A stretch of DNA of 64,000 nt from positions 183,078 through 247,077 of the forward strand of contig BDSL01000130.1 in assembly GCA_003116995.1 (NCBI GenBank), given 5' to 3'. A model generated the notes under the pieces. That model saw only the letters and a list, made by a program, of their open reading frames with translations, had not been told where the DNA came from and did no database searches. This document shows positions 47,201 to 55,668 of this stretch, piece after piece. Position 1 is the first letter of the stretch, and the number at the start of each line of letters is the position of its first letter. The position numbers and the translations under genes are program-made. The DNA comes from Yamagishiella unicocca (taxonomy: Eukaryota; Chlorophyta; Chlorophyceae; Chlamydomonadales; Volvocaceae).

Positions 47201-49021
47201 GCTCAGGTCCCGCCTGCCAGATGCAGCCGTGGTGCGCATGGAGGTCGCCCGCTTGGTCGGCCCCGAGCTTGAAAAACCAACAACAACACGTCGCCGAAGC
47301 GGCAGTCGCAGTCGGGGTTCTGTTTCTGGGCGGCGCCGACGTGCCAGCCTAACAGGACGCCGCATGCGGCGTGCATGAGGAGGTGGAAGTGATCGGGCGC
47401 CGCCCCATGCCGGTGTTGGTGTCGGTGTCGGCTGACCCACGGGTCGGCATGCCCGCCATCGCCGCCGCTCACGTCATCGCGCCGCGTGCTTGCGCCGCCC
47501 TGCCTGCCCGCAGGCTGTCAACGTGCTGCTGCAATCGGTGCGCCAGCAGGGCGACGGCTCCAAGCGGGGAGGCGAGGGGGCGGACAGTGCAGGCCGCGGC
47601 TTCATTGCGAAGGTGGGGAGGGGTGGCGCTGTCGTGCTCGTGGGAGTGCAACGTAAGGCGTGGGAGTGCAACGTAAGGCGTGGGAGTGCAACGTAAGGCG
47701 TGGGAGTGCAACGTAAGGCGTGGGAGTGCAACGTAAGGCATATGTTTCGCGTGTTTCTGCCAGGTTCACGCTACAGCAGGTGGGGAGCTGCAAGGAAAAC
47801 CCGTGTGGAGGAGTGGGGTGGCGGGGGGAGAGGTGCGGCGCTGAGGCTTAGGGGGGTTGGCGGGTGGCTCCTGGGACGCACCGGTCGCACCTCCTGGGGT
47901 AAGTGGGGGGTAGTGGAAAGTCGGGAGAGGCAGAGGGAGGCGGTGGGTGCAGGGGTGCGAGGTCGTGGTGGTAGTAGTTCCCTAGCCGTTGACTTCTTGC
48001 CGTCCCCACCCCCCTCGTCGTCCTCCAGTGTAGCAGCCTGGCAGCTGTTACAACCCCCGAATGCCCCCTCCCCCCGCCCACCATCCCGCGCCCCGCCCCG
48101 CCACCACCCATCTGCCTCTCCATCTCCTCCACCCCTGCAACCACCACCGCAACCACCCCTGCAACCACCACCGCAACCACCCCTGCAACCACCCCTGCAC
48201 CCGCAGATCAGCGACTTCGGGCTGTCTATGCAGCTCACTCGGCCCGACGAGGCGATCAAGACCGGGGCGTACGGCACCATCACGCACATGGCTCCAGGTG
48301 GGCCGCCACGTGCAGGGCGACCACCACCCCTGCAACCACCCCTGCAACCACCACCCCGGCCGGGCGACCGCACCCCTATCGCGCGGGCTCGGCTGGGTAC
48401 CCAGCGAGGCAGCGGCAGCCCCCCGCCCCCCCCCCCCGCAGTCGAATTACTGGTTCTTTTACGTAACCCGCACGGGTTTACGCCCCTGCACGGGTTTTCC
48501 TTGCAACCCGCCCGTGACACGTTGAATGTTCGCCCATGCCACGGCCGTCCATCAGCCAAACCCAAACCCTCCCTCGCCCGCGCACCCCTCCCCCCCCCGC
48601 CCTCAAAACCTCATGTCGTGTAACCGGGTATTCTCACCGCCCCCAAACCTCCCTGTCTTCCCTAAAGCCGTGCCCTAACGGCCCACCTCGCCGCGCCACG
48701 CCATACGCCCAACCTGCTTACCTTATTGCAGAGGTGCTCCGGAACTCCGCCCTGTCCAAGGCGAGTGACGTGTACTCCGTGGGGGTGCTGCTGTGGCAGA
48801 TGGCCACCGGCAGCCGGCCGTGGGCGGGGCTGTCTCACCTGCAGATCTCGGTCGAGGTGGGCAGCAACCTGCGCTCGCTGCAGTGGCCCTCAGCGGTACA
48901 CGGCGGGGTGCGGGCGCTGGGCCAGCGCTGCCTGTCAGCAAAGCCGGAGGAACGCCCCACGGCGGCGCAGCTGCACTCGGAGCTGGGGGTGCTGATGCGC
49001 CAGGTGCCGCAGTACGGCTAG
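35286..49021 (+). CDS. GAF-PAS tyrosine-kinase-like (TKL) protein kinase, 18 exons
   Basis: Exons: 35286-35426, 35494-36017, 36958-37063, 37775-37856, 38263-38485, 38876-38939, 40311-40498, 40856-41006, 41546-41635, 41910-42023, 42623-42883, 43949-44002, 44416-44503, 45000-46444, 46866-47009, 47514-47612, 48207-48297, 48732-49021; phases agree, 1384 codons. MGQCLS at the N-terminus fits myristoylation plus palmitoylation, so membrane association is likely. Exons 3-6 form a GAF domain (CRIWQAPSACITMLD...GSICFTDVKPRKFDAGD) and exon 8 a PAS domain (LYVSPSWEAVTGTDR). The kinase begins in exon 11: GQGSYGTVY (about 628) and VAIK lysine (about 648). Then come HGDLSAVN (Asp about 1223), DFG (Asp about 1261) and APE across exons 17-18. 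The HRD arginine is Gly, a non-RD kinase. Exon 14 inserts about 460 residues of Ala/Gly/Ser-rich sequence between the helix C/beta-4 region and the WMVLEFMDKGSL hinge. Intron 3 uses a GC donor. The ligand or signal sensed is unknown. Confidence 0.9.
37262..37412. repeat. GGGATGGGGGTGGCAGTG-type minisatellite, kinase intron 3
   Basis: About seven imperfect units of roughly 18 bp, G-rich on the plus strand, lie in the intron that begins with the GC donor at 37064. Confidence 0.85.
38999..39420. mobile_element. Short interspersed element, copy A, in kinase intron 6
   Basis: This stretch is nearly identical to 42981-43399 in intron 11 of the same gene, with only a handful of differences over about 420 bp. 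It contains repeated CCCAGTCC units near 39263-39295. In this copy the sequence continues rightward with the same purine-rich composition to about 39830, so copy B may be a shortened version. No coding motif of a known transposon is visible. Confidence 0.75.
41030..41220. repeat. Direct repeat in kinase intron 8
   Basis: A unit of about 55 bp containing GAAGACCCGTGGATGCCAGA and AACAGACGGGGGGGTGAGGG occurs at 41034-41090 and again at 41154-41215. Related AAGACCCGTGG stretches recur in other introns (40528, 63538). Confidence 0.8.
42967..43413. mobile_element. Short interspersed element, copy B, flanked by 14-bp direct repeats
   Basis: The element at 42981-43399 is bounded by AGGAAGGGGCGGGT at 42967-42980 and again at 43400-43413, a candidate target-site duplication. 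It lies in kinase intron 11. Its body matches copy A in intron 6. It has no obvious terminal inverted repeats, poly(A) tail or coding domain, so the class is undetermined. Confidence 0.78.
43617..43870. repeat. Polypyrimidine tract of CCTCCG/CTCCGC units, kinase intron 11
   Basis: About 240 bp of almost pure pyrimidine on the plus strand, built on (T/C)CCGCC and TCCTCC units, precede exon 12. The apparent Pro-, Ser- or Glu-rich ORFs on both strands across it are products of the repeat. The tract could act as an extended polypyrimidine region for the acceptor at 43948. Confidence 0.9.
44301..44349. repeat. ACACAT/CACATA microsatellite, kinase intron 12
   Basis: An alternating CA-rich tract of nearly 50 bp lies between exons 12 and 13. 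Confidence 0.9.
46480..46640. repeat. GGAGGGGTCA/GGAGGGGCCA minisatellite, kinase intron 14
   Basis: Roughly 15 ten-base units run downstream of the exon 14 donor. They are open in several frames but lie outside the kinase reading frame as modelled. Confidence 0.9.
47641..47740. repeat. 20-bp tandem repeat, five units, kinase intron 16
   Basis: Five units of TGGGAGTGCAACGTAAGGCG follow one another; only the last base of the fifth differs. This is the most regular array in the window, which suggests recent expansion. Confidence 0.95.
48118..48200. repeat. CCCTGCAACCACC tandem repeat before the exon 17 acceptor
   Basis: Units of CAACCACC(A/C)CC...TGCAACCA end directly at the acceptor ccgcag of kinase exon 17. 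The same unit recurs in the next intron at 48326-48356. Confidence 0.85.
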
Positions 49022-51859
49022 GCGGCCGAGGCGGGGTGGCAGGGTGGGGAAAGCGGGGTCCTGTGTTTTGGTTGGGCCCTGCAAGGGTTGGGGTATGATT
49101 GATCCAGGGAGGGAGGAGGGGGTGCGGCCAGTGCCGGTTTTGGGGGGGGTTGCTGCGGGCCATCATGGTCTATGTCGATGCATGCCCGAGGCGAGCGGGG
49201 GGGGCGGTGGGTGGGGCGGTGGGTATTTTTTTTGTTAATATACTCTTTATGGGCTTTGCTCTTTTGGTGTCGTTAAAAACCTCGGCGGTTGGTTCTATGT
49301 ATGTGTCGCAAGTAGGGTAAAAACACAAGTAAGGACGAGGAAGGACACCTCTGGCGAAATCTCGCATATCTTAGCAGCCGCAGTCCTCTAGTCCGGTCAC
49401 AAGAAATGTGGTGGGTGTTTCGGACGCAAGGAGACGCGTCGGCGCGGGAGGGAGCCTTGAAGCGAAAGGCGGACGGCTGGCAGACGGCTGGGGGACGGCT
49501 GGCAGACGGCTGGGGGACGGCTGGCAGACGGCTGGCAGACGGCTGGGGGACGGCTGGGGGACGTGGACGTGTTGTTGCGCCATAGAAGAAGGCCAGCTCG
49601 GCGGGTGACCGACGGCAGCGGACCGAACCGACGAGGTGCCTGGGTGCGGTACCCGCCGGCAAGCCACTACGCGCCTGCCGTGGCGGCGGTGATCTGGTAG
49701 CCAGCTAGCTGGCGGGGCACTTGCTGCCAGCCCGCACGGCGGTGAGGGGCTGTGCGGGAGGGAGGGAGGGAGGAAGGAAGGAGGGAGGAAGGAGGGAGGA
49801 AGGAGGGAGTGAGGGGCGAAGGAAGAGAGGAAGAACACGGGCATACATCTTATTACCTTGTTCGGCGCGTTAGTCTGTGATGACTGCTGCTCGGAACCCC
49901 ATTGGAAGACGCATGTCTACCGTGATTTGCCGAGGCGCCCCGAATAAAGAGTCCCGGCGGGAGTTCCGGCGGTGTCGCAACCCACCTTGGAAGATTGACG
50001 TTTTGGCTTTCTGTCGGTCCCCAGCGGCCAACAATGTTGGCCGCTGGGCTCGAGCGCGCGTTCACGGAGATTGGAATTGCAGTTGCGCGCGCTCATTCGG
50101 CGGATCCTGCGAGAGCCCTCGGCTGGAGGTGAGAGCGTAGCCCTGCGCCGGGTCATTGCCGGGTCAGCCATTGCGATCGTGACCCGGGCGGGCGCCAACT
50201 GACTCCAGCTAGCTCCCAAGCGCTCGGATGCTGTTTCGTGACCTGCTGGCGTGACCTGCTGGTGTGACCTGCTGGCGTGACCTGGGAGGTTGTGGTGGCG
50301 GGGGGGTTCCAAAGACCTGCCGTGGTATCATGGTGCAGCGGGTGCGGGGACGTCGGCCCCACAGGGTATGGACGTTGTTTGGAAGGTCGCGATGGTGATG
50401 TGCTGGCACGTCGTGGGGGGGAGCTGAAGCTGTGGCAGCAAGGAAAGATTTGGCGCCTTTGTGGTGCTGGCTGCCGGAATGAGGTCTGTCGGGTGTCGAG
50501 AGCTGAGGGGGGAGGATTTGCGGCGGCGGTGGGGGGGAAGGGAGGGAGGCGTGATGGACATGGCGTGTGTCTTTGTGTCAAGGTGCGTGCGGGGGCAGGG
50601 GGAGGAAGGTGGCCGGAATGAGTGCGGCGACCGGCTGGTGACGGTGCACACTGGGTGGTTCCTTTGGTTGGCCCATCTGCCGCTGCGGCCTCTAGGTGCC
50701 TCTAGCCGCTGCGGCCTCTAGGCGCCTCTAGCTGGCGCGACGCGGCTGCTGGGTGCTTCTCCCGGGCGATGCGATGAGCTGTGAACGGTCTTGGCGTGAA
50801 TGCAAATGCAAATAGTTATCTCACTGCCGTCGATGCGTGCAGCAGCCGGCAGCCGGCGCGGCTGCCTTGCAAGGCGGTAAGGAATGCGAGCCGCCCCTCC
50901 TCCCTCGTGTTGATTTTCGACGTAGCATGGCCAGGCTCGTGTCTGCGCTATGTCGGGACCGTAGTGGCGTCGTACCGGGCGCCTCTTAAGGGTCGTCACA
51001 CCGGGTAGTTGTTATGCATCTGCGCACCGGTACGTGGCGGTTTGGCGGTGTGGCCGGATAGAAGACATGCAGATGCCGGAGGTGCGGGATGGATGCGAGA
51101 GAGATGCAGATGCCGGAGGCGACGGAGGGAGGGGCTTCCAAGGCCCGGCGCATAGGAGGCGTCGTCCATCCAAGTACCATACTGTAATGGGAGAAACCCG
51201 ACAGTCAGAGGAGGAACCTGCCTGCCGTCGGGTGTATATAGGATGCTTGCCGTACGGGCATAGCTTACAAGTTACAAAGTTCCGCATAAATGCGGGGCGT
51301 CCGTTAAAGCCATGGGGCCATGGACGGTTAATAGTCGATTAGATACGGGCACGGGAGGGTGAATTTTCGTTCCCCCGTGTCCGCTTGAGCGCGAGGCGCT
51401 TCAGCGCCGCGTGTCCCAAACATAATGAAGGAAATTGGCCACAGCCAAAGGAGGTGCTCCACTCATGATGGTACGCATGTCGCGCCCCTGGAAAGCTATC
51501 ACGTCCTCGAACTTTGACCGCAAACTCCCATACGCGGGGCACTCTTGGAAGGGGGCACACCTGGCACACCAAGCCTACCAAATGAAAATCAAACAGCAAC
51601 TAGTCGCCCACAAAGACACTTCAAGCCCAAGCATGTATTGTTGTTGTGCCGCAGTACAAAGCCGCGCACTGTAGTAGTAACAGAATCTCATACGAACGCA
51701 GGGGGGACAGTGCGTAAATGCCACAATTGGATTGGTATCTTTGCGCTTCACCCAGTTGCGGCTGAAGCAACGGGTATGGCCGATCAATCCTGGGTTAAAA
51801 TGCACGGGCGGACACACTTATGTATCCGTTGATGGTTTCCGGACGACGATGGGCGCACG
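49022..51859. other. Intergenic region with minisatellites, no supported gene
   Basis: It contains the kinase 3' flank, a GACGGCTGGCAGACGGCTGG minisatellite (about 49475-49560), a GGAGGGAGGAA purine repeat (49760-49815) and three GTGACCTGCTGG units (50237-50282). I saw no TGTAA near the kinase stop. ORFs here lack family motifs. Confidence 0.55.
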
Positions 51860-52124
51860 ATGTCTGAAACCAGCGGAGCGGCAAGCCTGGCCAGCAGCGC
51901 TGGGTGCACGCGCAGGCCGGCCAAACCCACGAGCAACGCCTTAGGGAAGGGCCAGACCAGCATGCGGCAGTTTGCCGATGTCACCTTGTCCGCAGAGACG
52001 CAAGGGGAACTCCAGAGGAAGCTGGCGATGTTCTTCATCATGGACAACATCCCGTTCCACGTCGCCGAAAGCCCATACTTTCTGGACTTCTGTCACACGC
52101 TGCGCCCGATGTATCACCCGTCCG
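51860..52124 (+). pseudogene. hAT-family transposase N-terminal fragment
   Basis: The ORF contains QTSMRQFADV, then LAMFFIMDNIPFHVAESPYFLDFCHTLRPMY. This is the hAT/DUF659 signature preceding the RNase-H-like core (FFI.D..PFHV.ESP.F..F...LRP.Y). A possible donor (gtatgt) follows at 52125. No downstream transposase core is found on this strand, and no clear BED zinc finger is seen upstream, so this is a fragment rather than a working gene. Confidence 0.68.
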
Positions 52125-52472
52125 GTATGTACTGCATGGTTTTGAGGGCAGGTCGTACCGAATCGGGGCCGTTTAAACGTCCACGCCCGCACGTCCGCAC
52201 GTCGGGGCGTGCGGATGGTTGCATAGGGTTGCGAATTGATGTTATCAGATAGTTAACTGTCTGCGGAGGTGTTTTGAAGGAGGTGGCAAGGGGCGAGAGC
52301 ACTTCTGGGCTATGATGGGTGGTAGGGCAGCGGGAGGGATAGCCGAAAGTGACTTACGGGGGGGAGGACTGAGGAGCGGAGGACGAAGGCAACCCGTGAG
52401 AAGCGGAATGCCGAATGCGAGCCGAACTGAGCGCCGGCTCATATAGCTAACTTTATGCCATTCCTACATGAC

Positions 52473-52933
52473 TTATAATTTATATTGAGGGGCTGTCTCT
52501 TCACTGGGTGATAATGTTGGCGTGGTCAATGATGCAAGCGCTGAAGGTGACGTGCTGACGCTGCGCAGCTGAGTACAGCCGATGCCGGGATCTTTCCGCT
52601 TCAGCTCTTTTGTTGCGGCGTCTGCGGCATTGCCGACCGTGGTAGAAGAGTTCAACGCCACCGCATACTGAAAGTCTGAACCCTCATAGACACGCGCCGT
52701 GAGGTTCTTCAACATATTGAAGGTCGAGGGTCTCCAGTAAATATCAGTCGTGTGCTGCGTAGGCCTTGCTTGTGTGTTAGCAAATTTGCCATACCGGTAT
52801 ACCTCGATACATTTTCAATGATGGCCTCGTGACCACCCGTGCTGCACTCGGAAATCCAGTGCTTCTGGCCGCGATAGACTTCCATACCTGTCCATAATAC
52901 CGGCGGGGCCTCTGGTGGACGACCGCCAACCAC
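52473..52933 (-). pseudogene. Possible inverted hAT-transposase core fragment
   Basis: On the minus strand two successive stretches, KHWISECSTGGHEAIIENV and VALNSSTTVGNAADAATKEL followed by GIGCTQL, resemble the middle of hAT transposases in order (the 'W...stg..ta..i' and 'DNA.N..aA......i..C..H' blocks). Frame and spacing are disturbed. It lies next to the plus-strand N-terminal fragment but in opposite orientation. The match is weak, and chance similarity is possible. Confidence 0.35.
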
Positions 52934-55430
52934 CTCGTGCGGTTTTTTCCGGTTCAGTTGGATGCCTGAGCCGCCTGCGCTGTTCCGGAGACCGCCTGCT
53001 GCCGGCGCCGGTGGATTTCCTCGGACTGGGCTGGAGGTCGCGAGGCAGTAGGCATGGGCGCAGCTCGAGGGCGTTGGCGACTGGCTGGCTTGTTGCCTAC
53101 GGCAAATTTTGCCAAACGCCCTGTCAAGTCCTTGTCCAGTCGGCCTCTCGGGAGGTATTGCCCGGAGGTGTGCGGAAGCCTGTGCCCCTGGAAGCCCGGG
53201 TCAGGGGCGCTCTGGAGCGGGGCTGGTCTCCAGGTGCGGACTCCGAGGGTGCAGGGGGAAGAGTGAGGTGGGGCGTAAGAAACGGGAAAGAGCTTGGAGA
53301 CGCTGCCTGAGGACAGCTGCAAGGCGCGCCATAGGTGGCATGTGCTGTCTGTCCGCACGTGCAGTCCGGGGCTTCGGCTCTTCTGTGGTCCGCTGCTTCT
53401 GCTGCCGCGAGTAGAACCTGCTGCTTCTGCTAGGCTGCTTCTGCTGCCGCGAGTAGAACCACCTCATGGTGCTGGTGGCGGTGGCGGCTGATGACTGGAA
53501 CTGCGCCGTCCGCTTTTGCGTGTACGCCATCAACATGAGTTAGGCGCCGAGGTAAAGAAGGCAGTCCTCGGCAGCTGCGCCTGCCGTCCGCGACAGGCTT
53601 GCCGGTTGCCCTGTAGCATGTTTCGGATCTAGGCTGGGGCGCCATCACTGACAGCCTGTTTCCACCTGTTGGCGGTTATATTCCGGTGGGAAGGACGGAA
53701 TGTTTTTAATCCGGCTTGCGGTGTATACGGTAACGTGTCGTATGTTACCATATACGTATCGAACGTATTATAAATGATTAGTTATGTGATCAAGCAGCAC
53801 GATGCGGGGGGCGGCGGGGACACCTTGCCAGCTTTCGTCGCTTGCAAAGACACGGGTTGGTCTCGGAGCATAGAGGCGGTCCCGCTGCGACAGCTGGTCC
53901 CAAGGATTTCGCGTATTTTGCCCCCTTGCCGGGCCTTGTCTCGTGTAGGAGGATACGGTAGGTCGGGAGGCACCTGGTGGTCGAGGTGAACAGCGATACT
54001 GCCACTTTGCGCAAATTGGAGATGCGTACCTAGGGGGAGGGGACGGTATTTGACCGTTGTCATCGTTGTTGTCGTACGTGCTCGTAGATCACGAAGGCAT
54101 CCCGGCGGATGATGTACCAAACATACTTTCAGATCTCGGCTCGGCACCATGTTGCTCCGCTGACTGTTGTAGGACGCGCGCGCGCGTGCCAGCGTGGCGT
54201 GAGGATCATTTACAAGGGTTGTTCTGGCCGGTAGTGCAAGTGGCTTGCGGAGGCATGTGAGCCTGGCGCGCTTACTGTTGTAATCGTTACAGTGGGCTCC
54301 AGACCTTACTGTTAGAGCGTTGTCGCAACTGTGCTTGGTTAAGAGGATGGACGATATTGACTGAGGTGCATGTTATCTGGCCCCAGAAAGCTGAGTCAGC
54401 ACGAGGTGGCATGAAGCCAGCGCGCGCGTTTTAGACATCTGTAATACAGGTTGCGGCGCCAGGAGGTTACGGGAGTATCTTTATCTACTGGATGTGCAGC
54501 ATGTGTTTTCGAGGTTTAGGGGAAGAGGTCGCAGGCCAACGTGTTTTGGTTCAGGCGTCGGCTAGTACAACGTAGTTCAAGAGGTTGTAAAGCAAACCAA
54601 TGGTCTTGACTTTCGTCCTATTTTTATGACAACTTCTATGTGTGGTCCCAAAGTTTATTCTCACCCCCCCTCGTTCCTTTAGATATTTGCAAGCACAAAG
54701 ACAGTGCAGTTGTCACTAAGACCCTGTTTAGCCAGGTATAGCCCCGGACCTAGCCAAGTACAGCCCCAGAACCCTGCTCCCCATGATTGCAAGCAACGCG
54801 ATACGTGCACGTGCCCTATGCTGTGCGTGCTTTTGGCTGTGCATCGGCCTTGCTTAACTATGGAAGGCCTTCTCCAAAACACGTTTGAACTGACTGTGTT
54901 TCCCACCGTTCCATCCTACCCTTACGCATGTTGCCCCATGTCTCACTACCGATGACTGCATTACGCTGCATCCTTGGCTGAATGCTGCCGTCGGGCGTTA
55001 TGAGTGGTACTGCGATGGACATGCCGGTCGTAGTTTGCTGTCATCGTGGCTGCCGACATCCGAATTCTGCTGGGTGGTAAAAGCTGCTGTAAATGAAACT
55101 GCTTGCGTGCTGCGCCAGTGTAGGTGGGGCATTCGCTTCGGCTGGCTGAGAATGCTAGCCGACTGCGCCGCCAACACCACCACGATACTGCTGGACATAC
55201 TGCTCTGCCCCCATAAGTCAGGTCCGCAGCTATTAACTGTGGACGATGCTGCTCATATGTGCCGGGAAAGATGCAGGAACATAAGGGTCGGCGATCGATG
55301 TGAGCTCTGGGTTACAGCAGGCTCCCAGACCAGAGCTCCATGCCGCTACATGAGCAGAAGAAAGCTGACGCCAGTAGAAGCCCAACTTGGCATCTTCTGC
55401 AGCGGGCTAGCCAGAGGCCAGACCTCCCGC
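52934..55430. other. Intergenic region, no supported gene
   Basis: It contains a short direct repeat at 53397-53460 (CTGCTTCTGCTGCCGCGAGT, twice) and the dispersed GTTGTAATCGTTACAGTGGG motif at 54279-54298. GC is lower than elsewhere from about 54.2 kb. No coding signatures are seen. Confidence 0.5.
55312..55316 (-). promoter_or_regulatory. TGTAA poly(A) signal candidate of the eL41 gene
   Basis: On the minus strand TGTAA lies about 115 nt past the eL41 stop codon, a typical distance for a short volvocine 3' UTR. Confidence 0.5.
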
Positions 55431-55668
55431 TCACTTTGAGCGCTGCCGCATCTTCCGCCGCTTGCGCTTGAGCCGCCGCATACGCTTCTTCCTCCACTGC
55501 AAGGCAAAGGATAAACATATACACAGATCAGCATGCAGGCTGAAGGTCCTTGGGGCCGGCAAGTGCGTGTGGGGCGGCGCGAACTGCGGCGCCGGGCTGG
55601 CACCTGCCACCCGAACGTATTGTGGCCACAGTACACAAGACCCAAACAGTACTGACCTTAGCTCGCAT
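55431..55668 (-). CDS. RPL41: Ribosomal protein eL41 (large-subunit, 25 residues), two exons
   Basis: Exon 1 coding part 55657-55668 gives MRAK and is followed by the donor gtcagt. Exon 2 at 55431-55496 is preceded by the acceptor ccttgcag and gives WRKKRMRRLKRKRR, then KMRQRSK and a TGA stop. The joined product is 25 codons and agrees with eL41, the smallest and one of the most conserved eukaryotic ribosomal proteins, a single basic helix at the subunit interface. The intron is 160 bp and phase 0. The gene is too short to stand out in ORF scans. Overlapping longer ORFs on both strands are shadows. Any 5' UTR intron is not resolved; the first in-frame ATG after GGGACCCATTGAAA is the start. 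Confidence 0.97.

Noticed and set aside
55035..55439. 134-residue plus-strand ORF beside eL41
   Set aside because: It overlaps the eL41 3' region antisense and has no recognisable motif.
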